A model generated the notes under the pieces. The model was not told the DNA's origin and did no database searches. It was given only the letters and a program-made list of their open reading frames with translations. Positions 1-11,486 of a stretch of DNA of 64,000 nt are shown one piece after another (the first letter of the stretch is position 1; each line of letters begins with the position of its first letter). The stretch is from Fidelibacterota bacterium (lineage in GTDB: Bacteria; Fidelibacterota; SORT01). Where the stretch lies: NCBI GenBank assembly GCA_022571215.1, contig JACZYG010000008.1, positions 1 to 64,000 on the forward strand, read 5' to 3'. Both the position numbers and the translations under genes were made by a program.

Positions 1-6
1 TAGATG

Positions 7-89
7 CGGAGGGCGAGGGATTCGAACCCCCATTCCCTTACGGGAAACGGTTTTCAAGACCGCCGCATTACCGTTCTGACCAGCCCTCC
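7..89 (-). tRNA. tRNA-Ser (anticodon UGA)
   Basis: The minus strand folds as a class II tRNA. A seven-base acceptor stem (GGAGGGC/GCCCTCC) is followed by discriminator G, as usual for serine tRNAs. The anticodon loop reads CTTGAAA with anticodon TGA. A long variable arm (TTTCCCGTAAGGGAA) and the T-loop GGTTCGAATCC are present. No 3' CCA is encoded, so the end must be added by a CCA-adding enzyme. It lies downstream of dprA in the same direction. Confidence 0.95.
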
Positions 90-193
90 AGTATGATGTA
101 AATCTAATAAGTTTTCAAAAAGATGCAAACTTTTACATTCGAAAACAGGATTGCCCGCCAGACATACATCAGGTAGGGCAAGCATGTTTTATT

Positions 194-244
194 TGGAGTG
201 CTTTGACTGCGTCAATGCAGCATCAACACAGTTGATGCACTCCA
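194..244. repeat. Cloverleaf-like inverted repeat
   Basis: An outer 8-bp inverted repeat (TGGAGTGC at 194-201, GCACTCCA at 237-244) encloses two smaller perfect hairpins, TTGAC-tgc-GTCAA (203-215) and ATCAAC-aca-GTTGAT (222-236). It sits between tRNA-Ser and dprA. It resembles mobile intergenic repeat families, although I saw no second full copy in the window. Being downstream of dprA it could also act as a transcript end, but there is no U-tract. Confidence 0.6.
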
Positions 245-296
245 TAATTCACCGCCGTCCTGCAGACTGACTCATAATGACAATATTACAAAACAA

Positions 297-2370
<2,074 letters not shown>

Positions 2371-3612
2371 TTAGAGGTTTTCGGTTATAGCTTCGGCGAA
2401 CTCGGACGTTCCTAATTTGGTAGCGCCGTCCATCTGCCGTTCGAGATCATATGTAACACGTTTTTGCAGGATAGTTTTCTCGAGGGCAGCTTCTATCAGC
2501 TCTCCCGCTTCGCTCCATTCGAGATATTTCAGCATCATCACTCCCGACAAGAGTAACGAACCGGGGTTGACCATATTTTTATTCGCATACTTGGGAGCCG
2601 TTCCGTGAGTCGCTTCAAATAGACCGATCTCATCTCCGATATTCGCTCCCGGCGCCATGCCAAGCCCGCCGACCTGAGCAGCGCACGCATCCGAAAGGTA
2701 ATCACCGTTAAGATTAGGCATAGCGGCAACCTCGTAATCTTCCGTGCGGGTCAGTATCTGCTGAAACATGCTGTCGGCTATCCTGTCGTTAACGAGAATC
2801 TTGCCATCGGGGAGATTCCCGTCGTGCTCATCCCACAGAGCTTTCTCGGTCAAAGTCTCGTTGCCGAATTCTTCGGCAGCCACTTCATATCCCCAATCTC
2901 TAAACGCGCCTTCGGTGTATTTCATTATATTACCTTTATGAACCAACGTCAGAGTCTTTCTGCCGTTTGCAATGGCAAATTCAAACGCCTTTCTGACAAG
3001 ACGTTTTGTCCCGAAAACGCTTATCGGTTTTATGCCTATACCGGAATCCGGTCGTATCTCCTTGCCGAATTTTTCTTTAATATAGCTGATGATCATTGCC
3101 GCCTCGTCGCTTCCTTCCTGCCATTCGATACCGGCGTAAACATCCTCTGTATTCTCTCTGAATATTACGATGTTCATCTTTTCGGGATGTTTGACAGGAC
3201 TTGGAACGCCTTTATAATATTTTACGGGTCTGATACACGCGTATAGGTCCATCACCTGCCGAAGCGTCACATTCAAACTTCTGAACCCGCCTCCTATCGG
3301 TGTGGTAAGCGGTCCCTTGATCGCGACGATATGATCTTTTATAGCGTTTACAGTCTCGTCCGGCAAGTGTTCGCCATAAAGTTCCTTCGCCTTTTCACCG
3401 GCATAAATCTCCATCCATTCGATCTTTTTCTCAGAACCGTACGCCTTTTCTATAGCGGTATCAATCACATATTTTGTCGCTTTCCAGATATCAGGACCGA
3501 TCCCGTCACCCTCTATAAATGGAATAATCGGATTCGAGGGGACTTGTATTTTTCCGTTTTCAAACGTTATCTTTTCGCCGGATTCAGGCTGATTTATTTT
3601 ATCGTATGACAT
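2371..3612 (-). CDS. icd: NADP-dependent isocitrate dehydrogenase
   Basis: Catalyses oxidative decarboxylation of isocitrate to 2-oxoglutarate in the TCA cycle. The 413 residues match the E. coli Icd type throughout: the substrate-binding segment [13 protein letters not shown] includes the serine that is phosphorylated in E. coli, followed by [13 protein letters not shown] and the C-terminal HGTAPKYA. The lysine-tyrosine pair in APKY and the tyrosine and arginine in VTYDLER are the residues known to select NADP over NAD. No kinase/phosphatase gene (aceK) is seen nearby. It lies between the fmdB-like gene and obg. Confidence 0.96.
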   Translation of the reverse strand: MSYDKINQPESGEKITFENGKIQVPSNPIIPFIEGDGIGPDIWKATKYVIDTAIEKAYGSEKKIEWMEIYAGEKAKELYGEHLPDETVNAIKDHIVAIKGPLTTPIGGGFRSLNVTLRQVMDLYACIRPVKYYKGVPSPVKHPEKMNIVIFRENTEDVYAGIEWQEGSDEAAMIISYIKEKFGKEIRPDSGIGIKPISVFGTKRLVRKAFEFAIANGRKTLTLVHKGNIMKYTEGAFRDWGYEVAAEEFGNETLTEKALWDEHDGNLPDGKILVNDRIADSMFQQILTRTEDYEVAAMPNLNGDYLSDACAAQVGGLGMAPGANIGDEIGLFEATHGTAPKYANKNMVNPGSLLLSGVMMLKYLEWSEAGELIEAALEKTILQKRVTYDLERQMDGATKLGTSEFAEAITENL

Positions 3613-3658
3613 TTATTATATTCCACATACCAATTATTATTGCACGATGAGTAAGTTG

Positions 3659-3970
3659 TTATTCGCCGGAAGCGCCTTTAGCCGCGGTGTCAGCGGTGGA
3701 GCCGCTTTTTGCAGTCTCCTTTGCCGTTGATTCTTTTTTCGCTTTTTTCGTTTCCTGCTTGCCGGATTTTACTTCACCCGGCTTTTTATTTTTATAGTCC
3801 GTGATATAAAATCCCGAACCTTTGAATATAAGTCCCGAACCACCCCCTATTAATCTAACGGCGGTGTTCTTTCCGCACTTTCGGCACTTTTTTTTCGGTT
3901 TGTCGTTCATCGATTGAAAAAGTTCGTAAGTTACTCCGCAATTAGAGCATTTATAATCATATGTTGGCAT
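3659..3970 (-). CDS. FmdB-family zinc-ribbon protein
   Basis: A 103-residue protein whose first about 60 residues match the FmdB/CxxC_CXXC_SSSS family. It starts MPTYDYKCSNCG, has a second pair CRKCGK, and then a glycine-rich stretch ending in GFYITDY. The two CxxC pairs probably bind one zinc. The rest is a charged low-complexity K/E/A/S tail. FmdB was named as a putative regulator in a methylotroph, but the general role is unknown. Its start overlaps the end of pta by 14 nt. Confidence 0.88.
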   Translation of the reverse strand: MPTYDYKCSNCGVTYELFQSMNDKPKKKCRKCGKNTAVRLIGGGSGLIFKGSGFYITDYKNKKPGEVKSGKQETKKAKKESTAKETAKSGSTADTAAKGASGE

Positions 3971-4976
3971 GAATTTCCTTTATTGTTTCGCTGTTTTTCG
4001 CTGATTGAAGCGCGGCAATGGCTGACACTAACAGAATATCATCCGCCGAACTCCCTCTCGACAGGTCGTGCATGGGCGACTTCAAACCTTGCAGAAGAGG
4101 GCCTAAAGCGGTATATCCTCCAAGCTGCTGAGCTATCTTGTAGCCGATATTTCCGCTGTCAAGGTCGGGGAATATCAGTACATTGGCTTTTCCGGCTACC
4201 GCGCTATTCCCCGCTTTACTTACCCCTATCGCCGCGTCAACAGCCGCGTCGAATTGCAGTTCGCCATCCATCTCCAGATCCGGTCTTATTCTCTTCGCAA
4301 TCTTCAAAGCCTCGATAACTTTAGTGACCCGCTTATGTTTCGCGCTCCCCATTGTGGAAAATGAAAGAAACGCTATCTTCGCGTCCTCACCCGTAAGCAT
4401 CGAATGAGAGTCCGCTGATTCCACCGCCAGCTCCGCCAATTGTTCCGCGGTCGGATCGGGGATCACTCCGCAATCTCCGAACGTAAATGCTTTATCTTCT
4501 GTTGGCGACAGCATAAGGAATGCGCTGGAAAGAGACCGGGTATTTTCCTTTAGACCTATGAAACGAAGAGCGGCTCTCACTACCTCAGCGCTGGTATTCA
4601 CCGCCCCGGCGACACAGGCGTCCGCCTTTCCGGATAACACCATCAACGCGCCGAAGTTTAAGGAGATTTTGCTGAGCTCATGCGCTTCTTCACTGTTCAC
4701 TCCTTTTTTTATAAGACGATCAAAAGCTAACTCACCGAATTCTTTTTCGTATGCGGAAGAAACCGGATTGATAATTTCCACGTCTTTTAAGGTGATACCG
4801 CCACTCTGAGCAGAATGCAGTATCTTATCAATGTCGCCTAACAACGTCACTTTAGAAATTCCCTCTTCAGTCAACCGGGAAGCTGCGGTTATCATCCGAA
4901 CGTCTTCCCCTTCCGGTAACACCACATGGGAATCAGAATGTTTTGCGTTTTCGATTATTCTATCCGTGTAGAGCAT
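3957..4976 (-). CDS. pta: Phosphate acetyltransferase
   Basis: Interconverts acetyl-CoA and acetyl phosphate. The 339-residue protein is a single PTA_PTB domain (the short form without the DRTGG regulatory region of enteric Pta). It starts with the family's LPEGEDVRMI segment and carries conserved stretches such as ADACVAGAVNTSAEVVRAALR, FGDCGVIPDP and ANVLIFPDLDSGNIGYK. No acetate kinase gene is adjacent. It lies 6 nt after coaD. Confidence 0.93.
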   Translation of the reverse strand: MLYTDRIIENAKHSDSHVVLPEGEDVRMITAASRLTEEGISKVTLLGDIDKILHSAQSGGITLKDVEIINPVSSAYEKEFGELAFDRLIKKGVNSEEAHELSKISLNFGALMVLSGKADACVAGAVNTSAEVVRAALRFIGLKENTRSLSSAFLMLSPTEDKAFTFGDCGVIPDPTAEQLAELAVESADSHSMLTGEDAKIAFLSFSTMGSAKHKRVTKVIEALKIAKRIRPDLEMDGELQFDAAVDAAIGVSKAGNSAVAGKANVLIFPDLDSGNIGYKIAQQLGGYTALGPLLQGLKSPMHDLSRGSSADDILLVSAIAALQSAKNSETIKEIHANI

Positions 4977-4982
4977 TGAGTC

Positions 4983-5462
4983 TTATCTCTTATACTTTTC
5001 TTGGAGCTTGGTTCTGACATAATCGGGCACATACTCGCTCACGTCACCGCCGAAACTCGCAACCTCTTTCACTATGGTGGAGTTAAGATGAATGTATTCC
5101 TGAGCCGGTGTCAGGAACACGGTCTCGACATCAGGATTTAATTTTCTGTTCATCAAGGACATCTGAAATTCGTACTCGAAATCAGAGACCGCTCTCAAAC
5201 CTCTGATCATGGCTGACGCGTTTACACGTTTCAAATATTCCGCAATCAACCCGTCAAATTGATCAACCTCTATTTTTTCTTCATTAACGAGCGCCTGACG
5301 GATCATCTCCACCCGTTCAGATAGATCGAACAAAGGTGTTTTTTGCGTGTTCACCGCTACCGTCACGATGATCTTATCAAAAAGTTTGGCGCTTCGGTAA
5401 ATAATATCTACGTGACCGTTCGTAATCGGATCGAAAGTTCCAGGATATACAGCTATTTTCAT
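4983..5462 (-). CDS. coaD: Phosphopantetheine adenylyltransferase
   Basis: Catalyses the penultimate step of coenzyme A synthesis, transferring AMP to 4'-phosphopantetheine. The 159 residues show the nucleotidyltransferase signature YPGTFDPITNGHVDII at the N-terminus and the second motif LNSTIVKEVASFGG near residue 130. This is the normal family length. The start overlaps the rsmD stop by 4 nt, the widespread rsmD-coaD pairing. Confidence 0.96.
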   Translation of the reverse strand: MKIAVYPGTFDPITNGHVDIIYRSAKLFDKIIVTVAVNTQKTPLFDLSERVEMIRQALVNEEKIEVDQFDGLIAEYLKRVNASAMIRGLRAVSDFEYEFQMSLMNRKLNPDVETVFLTPAQEYIHLNSTIVKEVASFGGDVSEYVPDYVRTKLQEKYKR

Positions 5463-5992
5463 TTGCCTTCCTCGAATATGTAAACCGTGGTTCTACCCAT
5501 TTTTTTTACACGGTTCGGTTTCAGAGGAAAATTCTCTTTCATCTTTGAAGATGCTTCCAAGACAAAAAAACCTTTTTCCTCTAATGAATTGGTGGCTGCG
5601 GATATCAATTCCGGCAGACTATCATATTTATACGGCGGGTCAGCCAATATCAGGTCCCATTGTTTCGAATCCCATTCTTTAAGCTGGTTTATCGAATCGT
5701 TACGAATAACTTTTACCTTTTCAGATGCGTTTATCTTATCAACATTGGTCTTGATCAGTTCCACAGCTTTGGCAGAGTGCTCAACAAATGTGACGCTCTT
5801 TGCGCCTCTGCTCAGCGCCTCGATACCGAGATTTCCGGTACCGGCGAATAGATCAAGTATCTTAGCTCCTTCTATACCGGTCATTACGCTAAAAATCCAT
5901 TCCTTCGTCCTGTCAGCAGTAGGACGGATCTCCGTACCGGGAAAACTTGAGAGCCGCCGACCACGATGGCTGCCGGATATTATCCTCACCAT
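5459..5992 (-). CDS. rsmD: 16S rRNA (guanine966-N2)-methyltransferase RsmD
   Basis: Methylates G966 of 16S rRNA. The 177-residue protein starts with RIISGSHRGRRL and the RPTADRTKEWIFS segment. It then has the SAM-binding motif LDLFAGTGNLGIEALSRGA and the catalytic ADPPYK (NPPY-type) motif. It is adjacent to coaD, as in many bacteria. All the expected motifs are intact. Confidence 0.95.
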   Translation of the reverse strand: MVRIISGSHRGRRLSSFPGTEIRPTADRTKEWIFSVMTGIEGAKILDLFAGTGNLGIEALSRGAKSVTFVEHSAKAVELIKTNVDKINASEKVKVIRNDSINQLKEWDSKQWDLILADPPYKYDSLPELISAATNSLEEKGFFVLEASSKMKENFPLKPNRVKKMGRTTVYIFEEGK

Positions 5993-5995
5993 GGA

Positions 5996-7039
5996 TCAGG
6001 ATAAAGCCTTATTGTTGGACATGATGAGATTAAGGTATAACGAAACCGTGGCTGATGCGGAATCTTGGCTTAGGATGGATGCTCTGGACAGTCCGTAAGC
6101 AACGTTAAGTTTTGCAAAAGAATCGATAAACTTGCTTATGGAATCCTTTGAACCGTTAGCGGTGATCGTTATCGGGATCGATGAACTTCCTCTCATCTGA
6201 ACCTTAGAGCTCGCTTTGAATTTAATCAATTTCAATCCATGCGCGGCGATGAGTGTGGTCAGTCTCGTCTTAAACGGTTTTGTTTTTAATAGGCTTTTTT
6301 TCTTTTCACTTGAATCCGGCACTCTCCCTTTGAATAGGACAGATCCGCTAAATTGGGTCGCATACGCGTATTCAGATACGGAATTGGAACGTTCAAACCG
6401 CGCAGCCCTTAGATTGCTCATCGGCCACTTTTCCCGTATTTTTCGAAGCAGCAAAGCAGCCTCTTCTCTTGAATTCATCCCTAATGCAAGAGTTACTCCG
6501 CTCCTGGAAACGGTCAGCTTCATATCGCTCATACCATCGTTTACCGATGATATAATGGAGCTGAAGACATCAAGAAGGATTCTTCCCTCAATTACCTGAG
6601 TTAATTGGTTTCCCCTCTTTTGAACTGCTTTATCCGGTGATTTCTTTGCGGGTCTACCCGGTTTGACTTTGCTTTGGCTCGGTTTAGTGGTAGTAGTGGT
6701 TTTGACCGTCGCAGGTTTTTTGGTCGGCGGTTTTTTAACCGATTTTTCAGCGATTTTGGTCTCTTTAGGGCTATCCATAGGAGTCTCGTCAGCCACGACC
6801 ATAGTGTCAGGAGTAGTGGTTTCATCGCCACCTGAGAACCAGCCCTGCAGATATGCTAAATACCCTGAACCCCCTATGGCGCCAACCATGAGGATAAGCA
6901 AAATCAGCTTCAGGTTTCCGCCCTTCTTTTTGGGTTTCTCTTTCTTAGCCGGCTCGGGTGTTTCTACAGAATTTTCTTCTTCCGGGGAAAACTCCTCCTT
7001 AGCAGGTTCCCCTTTCTTTAGTAAGTTTACCTTCACCAT
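5996..7039 (-). CDS. PilO-like single-pass membrane protein
   Basis: 347 residues. A charged cytoplasmic N-terminus (1-42) leads to one membrane helix (about 44-65, LKLILLILMVGAIGGSGYLAYL). A Lys/Pro/Thr-rich linker (about 95-140) and a periplasmic domain follow. The C-terminal 60 residues (IPITITANGSKDSISKFIDSF onward, ending in alternating hydrophobic strands) resemble the ferredoxin-like fold of PilO/PilN pilus-alignment proteins. It is 5 nt after a PilM-like gene, which supports this reading. The assignment rests on layout and weak pattern similarity, so it should be treated as a hypothesis. Confidence 0.5.
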   Translation of the reverse strand: MVKVNLLKKGEPAKEEFSPEEENSVETPEPAKKEKPKKKGGNLKLILLILMVGAIGGSGYLAYLQGWFSGGDETTTPDTMVVADETPMDSPKETKIAEKSVKKPPTKKPATVKTTTTTKPSQSKVKPGRPAKKSPDKAVQKRGNQLTQVIEGRILLDVFSSIISSVNDGMSDMKLTVSRSGVTLALGMNSREEAALLLRKIREKWPMSNLRAARFERSNSVSEYAYATQFSGSVLFKGRVPDSSEKKKSLLKTKPFKTRLTTLIAAHGLKLIKFKASSKVQMRGSSSIPITITANGSKDSISKFIDSFAKLNVAYGLSRASILSQDSASATVSLYLNLIMSNNKALS

Positions 7040-7044
7040 TAGAA

Positions 7045-8025
7045 CTATAAAACCTCATCTTCAATTATGGGTCTTATCGCCATTCCGAGCGTTTCGGTAA
7101 AACGACCTGAATTTTCGCTGAGCAGCTGTGAGGGGACAGAGTCGTGGAGTTCCAATCCTTTAAATGGGTCTACCTCAAAGATATTTACGTCATCGTGAAG
7201 CGCGGCGATATGGGCAAGCTGTTCACCCTTATGAGTTCCGCTATATATAAACAGCTTATCCACTACTTTTAGAGGACCGGAATCGTTATCAGCCGCTAAT
7301 GACTTTATCAATTCTTCAAAAGCTTTATCCTTTTCCGTCCTCCCCAGCAAGTAGGTGGAGCCGTCGTTCTCCACGTGAAAAAATGCGTTACCGGTAAACT
7401 CCCCGTCCTTGACTACCGTGACCGAATAATTGTCGTCATGATGCCTCACTATCGCCACTTTTCCAGTTCTTGCTTGAGCATAGGTAAATAATATGCTGTT
7501 TAATCCGGCAAAGATATCCACATCTACAAACTCCACCGGGATATCAACCGACGAACTTATAGATTGAAACATCTCGATAATGTTATTGTTTATGGCAACG
7601 GATAGATACTTGCTATAATTCGGCAGCTCATCTGTAAGGAGATAAGTATCAATCAAATAATCATTTGAAGTGTATCCAAGTTTTTTTACCGTTTCCCATT
7701 TGACAAATTCGTCTTTTTCATCATCCGGGAGCCCGGAATCAACATGATGAATGCTAATCAGGGACCATATACGATTCAAAGCAAATGATATAGAATTCGG
7801 GCGACCGGGTAGTCCTTGAATGATAGGCTCGAGATAAGAAAGGATTTTATCCTTGGCATCCGTACCGGAACTTGTTGCTGTCCAAAGCTCGTCCGAAGTT
7901 TCGACTTCGTTTACCGCAAGAATTTTTGTGCTCTTATCCTCATAAGCGACCTCCACCGAACGAAGAACATTTCCTTCAATAGTTACGCCAAGATTTGGCA
8001 GCTGATTATAGCTCTCATCGTTCAA
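7045..8025 (-). CDS. PilM-like actin-fold protein (putative)
   Basis: 326 residues, with no signal peptide or membrane helix. The N-terminal LGVTIEGNVLRSVEV recalls the first phosphate-loop segment of PilM/FtsA-type ATPases, and the end (TETLGMAIRPII) recalls the closing helix of the same family. PilM sits on the cytoplasmic side of the type IV pilus alignment complex and binds PilN. The gene lies between two genes for single-pass membrane proteins, as pilM does with pilN/pilO. The phosphate loops are not canonical, so nucleotide binding is uncertain. Confidence 0.45.
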   Translation of the reverse strand: MNDESYNQLPNLGVTIEGNVLRSVEVAYEDKSTKILAVNEVETSDELWTATSSGTDAKDKILSYLEPIIQGLPGRPNSISFALNRIWSLISIHHVDSGLPDDEKDEFVKWETVKKLGYTSNDYLIDTYLLTDELPNYSKYLSVAINNNIIEMFQSISSSVDIPVEFVDVDIFAGLNSILFTYAQARTGKVAIVRHHDDNYSVTVVKDGEFTGNAFFHVENDGSTYLLGRTEKDKAFEELIKSLAADNDSGPLKVVDKLFIYSGTHKGEQLAHIAALHDDVNIFEVDPFKGLELHDSVPSQLLSENSGRFTETLGMAIRPIIEDEVL

Positions 8026-8056
8026 TTTCTTTGACCCTTGAAACTTTCATTCTAAT

Positions 8057-9256
8057 TTACTGGTCGCTTCCAAGCCAGGACCGATCTCCATCATCGATGA
8101 ATCCGTGAATTGAATCCACCATAGTGAATACCAAATACCTTCTTTTGTAATAATCCTCTCTCAACCAGCGTCTGGGGGAGACAAGGATCAGTTCATCAAT
8201 TTTATCCTTCAAATCGCCAAGAGTGAACGAATAAGGAACGGTGCCGGAGACTATCGGTAATCTCCTTACAACTTTTTCCTCGACTTCCGCACTTTCCACC
8301 ATATCGCCGTCAACGGAATCAGGCGCTCCATCACTATCCGCAGCCATTGCCGCAGAATCTGATACGGCTGAACTGTCGGCAGCGAGCAAACTGCTGTCTA
8401 CCTCCGTGCCGTCCTCCGATTTCGCCATTGCCGAAGAATCTGATACGGCTGAACTGTCGGCTGCAAGTAAACTGCTGTCTACCTCCGTGCTGTCCGCCGA
8501 ATCCGCCATTACTTCGGTATGAGCCGGTTCCATCTGCATCATCAATAGAACTATAACATCTTCGTCATTATCGAAAAGCTGCTCGACTATCCCGAAAGTT
8601 TCGTCGTTTATGGTGCGATCATCAATTACTATCAACTCAGGTTTCCATTCCTTTTGCAAGGGCAGCACATCATGAATTTTGGCAAGCGTCTTTAACTCAT
8701 AATTGTCCTCTACTATTATTTCGGCGAATAGACTTCTCAGGGAATCGTCGGTCTCTACCATTGTAATTTTAAACGGATTTAACTCTTGCCTGATGGGACA
8801 CGCAATATAGATCGTTCTGTTATTCGCTATATCGACAATGTATCTTTCTTGAGCGAACGGACAACTGAACAGATCCTCATTGATCGGTCGGCTCATTAAT
8901 GTGTCAATCCTTGCTACAAGATCTCCTTGAGTATCTATTGCGTATATCATGGTATCTACCCTTAGCGTTTCCGCGCCGAAAAAATTTGTGTCAGCTTTTG
9001 CCGAGTCTATAGCCATTTGCACTATTTTCATCGCTTCTTCGGGTGACTCGGGGAATCTGTTAACCAATCTATAAAATTCAATTTCCAGCTCATAGAGGTT
9101 ATCCATCCGCACTCTGCATTCTTCTTTCAACGCTGCCTCTTCACTCCAAAGCGACTTCGGAACAAACAATACAGCAATGAACATCAACGCAAGTACAGCA
9201 ATAATTGCATCAAAATATGGTGATAGTCTTTTATCGTATAGCTTAATCTTGATCAA
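8057..9256 (-). CDS. Single-pass membrane protein with 27-residue tandem repeat
   Basis: 399 residues of no family I recognise. A short cytoplasmic start is followed by one membrane helix (about 16-34, AIIAVLALMFIAVLFVP) and a large extracytoplasmic part rich in acidic residues. Between about residues 245 and 310 there is an Asp/Ser/Ala-rich low-complexity tract made of two copies of a 27-residue unit (DSSLLAADSSAVSDS core). The ordered C-terminus contains RRWLREDYYKRRYLVF. Its place between comEA and a PilM-like gene suggests a PilN-like or pilus-linked role, but that is inference from context. Confidence 0.7.
   Translation of the reverse strand: MIKIKLYDKRLSPYFDAIIAVLALMFIAVLFVPKSLWSEEAALKEECRVRMDNLYELEIEFYRLVNRFPESPEEAMKIVQMAIDSAKADTNFFGAETLRVDTMIYAIDTQGDLVARIDTLMSRPINEDLFSCPFAQERYIVDIANNRTIYIACPIRQELNPFKITMVETDDSLRSLFAEIIVEDNYELKTLAKIHDVLPLQKEWKPELIVIDDRTINDETFGIVEQLFDNDEDVIVLLMMQMEPAHTEVMADSADSTEVDSSLLAADSSAVSDSSAMAKSEDGTEVDSSLLAADSSAVSDSAAMAADSDGAPDSVDGDMVESAEVEEKVVRRLPIVSGTVPYSFTLGDLKDKIDELILVSPRRWLREDYYKRRYLVFTMVDSIHGFIDDGDRSWLGSDQ
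8343..8504 (-). repeat. Tandem repeat, 81-bp unit, two copies
   Basis: Two adjacent copies (8343-8423 and 8424-8504) of an in-frame 81-bp unit inside the 399-residue membrane protein gene. They differ at only a few positions, such as GCAGCGAG versus GCTGCAAG. The near identity implies a recent duplication, and a third partial copy may precede them at the protein level. Confidence 0.85.
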
Positions 9257-9273
9257 AATTCCTCCGGATATTA

Positions 9274-9726
9274 TTATTTATTGGCGTTTTCACTGTTATC
9301 TCCTATGATAATGAATGGCTTGATCATATTCAGTTTATTTTTTCCTATGCCTCTAATGATTAGCAGATCATCCACAGATTTAAAATAGCCGTTGGAATCT
9401 CTCCTGTTGACTATCCGCTCCGCAATGACCGGCCCGATCCCGGGCAACAGCGTTAATCCGCTCGGTTTAGCTCTATTTAACTCTATCGAATGAAGCGTCC
9501 CGTCATCGTTTAGCTTTGTTATGTTGGAAGAAACATCATACTCCGACTGAAGCATTGCGGCAGCTTCCTTAAACTTCTTGTCTTCCGCAATCAACCTCGG
9601 GATCGATTCAGCTAACCTGTCTTCGACACTCTTATCTATGTAATAATCAACACCCATACCTAATATGAATGTCACCGCTAAAAAGCTTATAGCAGCTGAT
9701 TCTTTATCTGTAAAAAACTTTTTCAT
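9274..9726 (-). CDS. ComEA-like helix-hairpin-helix DNA-binding protein
   Basis: 150 residues. An N-terminal membrane helix (about 10-28) anchors a spacer and a C-terminal double helix-hairpin-helix. The latter has LLPGIGPVIAERIVNRR and then LLIIRGIGKNKLNMIKPFI, the ComEA signature. ComEA-type proteins bind incoming DNA in the periplasm during transformation. It is first in a run with the 399-residue protein and the PilM-like and PilO-like proteins, which together with dprA supports a competence role. It starts 40 nt after dnaJ ends. Confidence 0.85.
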   Translation of the reverse strand: MKKFFTDKESAAISFLAVTFILGMGVDYYIDKSVEDRLAESIPRLIAEDKKFKEAAAMLQSEYDVSSNITKLNDDGTLHSIELNRAKPSGLTLLPGIGPVIAERIVNRRDSNGYFKSVDDLLIIRGIGKNKLNMIKPFIIIGDNSENANK

Positions 9727-9765
9727 ATAGTCGAGTCGTTTAAAACTATTATACTAAAATTATTA

Positions 9766-10920
9766 TCAATTATCCGCTGATAAATTGGCAAAGGAACCTT
9801 TTCCCATCATATCCGTAGGAGCGGAACCATTAGTCGCTTCCAATTTCACTAACAATGTTCTCTGCTCCTTACTGAGCTTTGACGGTGTCCAAACTTGTAT
9901 CCTGACCAATTGATCGCCCTTTTTGCTGCCGCGAACATCAGGCAGCCCCTTCCCTCTCATCCTTAATATCTTACCGGACTGAATGCCAGCCGGGATCTTC
10001 AGATTTGCTTTACCTGTAATTGTCGGAACTTCTATCTCGGTTCCCAACGCAGCCTGTGTGAAGGTAACTTTCGCCTCAAGAAGAACGTTTCGATTATCTC
10101 TGACGAAGTACTTATGCTCTTTGACTTTAATAAAGACTATCAGATCGCCTCGCGGCGCTCCTTGCTCACCCGAATTTCCGTCTCCCGTGAGAGTTAGGTA
10201 ATTGTCTGTATCCACTCCGGGAGGAATGTTGACGGAGATCGTTCTGCTCACCCTTTTTCTGCCGCTGCCACCGCAACTTTTACAGAGACGATTTATTATC
10301 TGACCCTCGCCATTACAATTCGAGCATGATTGAACATTTATGAACTGACCGAAGAGTGAACGAGCGACCTGTCTGACCTGACCCTGTCCCTGGCATACAG
10401 GACACGTTTTTTTACCGCTGCCCGGTTCGGCTCCGTTACCATGGCATACTTCACAACTCTCGTATCTTTTGATTTTCAGTTTCTTCTCCACACCCTTAAA
10501 CACTTCTTCAAGCGTGATCTCAAGAGTCAACTTCAGGTTACTTCCCCTTGCGGCGCGGCTACTTCTGCCGCGTTGCGATCCGAACGAATTACCGAACCCG
10601 CCCATTCCGCCAAAACCCTGCTCCATAAATGTCCGTAACGCATCCGAAAGATCAAAAGCGTCACCGCCAAAGGGATCAAATCCACCTGCTCCGGCGCCGC
10701 TTACCCCGGCTTCTCCGAATCGGTCGTATTTGGCTTTTTTCTCGTGGTCGGAGAGAACTGAGTACGCATGCGAAATGTTTTTAAAATCTTTTTCCGCCAT
10801 TTTGTCGCCTGCATTCCTGTCGGGATGATATTTCATAGCGAGCTTTCTATAAGCCTTTTTTATCTCCTCTTCAGTAGCGGAACGGTTCACCTCAAGTACG
10901 TCGTAGTAATCCCTTGCCAT
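9766..10920 (-). CDS. dnaJ: Chaperone protein DnaJ
   Basis: Hsp40 co-chaperone of DnaK. The J domain with YHPDRNAG (HPD motif near residue 33) is followed by a Gly/Phe-rich linker (about 75-125). Four CxxCxGxG zinc repeats come next ([32 protein letters not shown]), then the C-terminal substrate-binding domains. At 384 residues it is full length. It follows grpE directly in an hrcA-grpE-dnaJ operon. dnaK is not in this window. Confidence 0.97.
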   Translation of the reverse strand: MARDYYDVLEVNRSATEEEIKKAYRKLAMKYHPDRNAGDKMAEKDFKNISHAYSVLSDHEKKAKYDRFGEAGVSGAGAGGFDPFGGDAFDLSDALRTFMEQGFGGMGGFGNSFGSQRGRSSRAARGSNLKLTLEITLEEVFKGVEKKLKIKRYESCEVCHGNGAEPGSGKKTCPVCQGQGQVRQVARSLFGQFINVQSCSNCNGEGQIINRLCKSCGGSGRKRVSRTISVNIPPGVDTDNYLTLTGDGNSGEQGAPRGDLIVFIKVKEHKYFVRDNRNVLLEAKVTFTQAALGTEIEVPTITGKANLKIPAGIQSGKILRMRGKGLPDVRGSKKGDQLVRIQVWTPSKLSKEQRTLLVKLEATNGSAPTDMMGKGSFANLSADN

Positions 10921-10921
10921 T

Positions 10922-11485
10922 CTAAATTTTGTTTACCTTTACTTTTGAATGTCGCAGTACTCTATCGTTATGTTTATAACCCTTTTCAAATTCTTCAAGG
11001 ATAACATTATTTTTTTTCTTAGGATCGTTTTCCACCATCATTGCCTCGTGAAATTCAGGATCAAACTCCCCTCCAACAGTTTCAATTGCGGAAATCCCTC
11101 TACTTTCCAATATATTTTCAAAATTATCCTTTATCAGCTCTATCCCCGAGATAAATGATTCGGAGGCTTTATGCTCTTTTGCAGAGAACAGAGTACGATG
11201 AATATCGTCCAATAGAGGCAAGAAAGATGCTATAGTATTGTCTTGCGCGCGTATTAAGGCTCTTTCTGTTTCCCTTAGCGTCCTTTTTTTATAATTTTCA
11301 AATTCCGCTAACCGCCTTAGATTCTTATCGTTCAGTTCTTCAATATCTTTTTGCGCTTGCTGAAGCTTTGTCAGAGATTTTTTTTTCTTTGGCTTTTTTC
11401 TCTCGGTTATCTTCGATTCGCTGCCTTCTTCATCTATCCCGATATCGAGTTCCTTTTCCGTCAAACCTTCTATTCCCTCCCTCAT
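10922..11485 (-). CDS. grpE: Nucleotide exchange factor GrpE
   Basis: Stimulates ADP release from DnaK. The 187 residues comprise a charged N-terminus with a Lys run (KKPKKKKS), a long helix (about 40-100) and the C-terminal beta domain with the family signature [17 protein letters not shown]. One base separates it from hrcA upstream and from dnaJ downstream, so it is an operon member. Confidence 0.96.
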   Translation of the reverse strand: MREGIEGLTEKELDIGIDEEGSESKITERKKPKKKKSLTKLQQAQKDIEELNDKNLRRLAEFENYKKRTLRETERALIRAQDNTIASFLPLLDDIHRTLFSAKEHKASESFISGIELIKDNFENILESRGISAIETVGGEFDPEFHEAMMVENDPKKKNNVILEEFEKGYKHNDRVLRHSKVKVNKI

Positions 11486-11486
11486 T

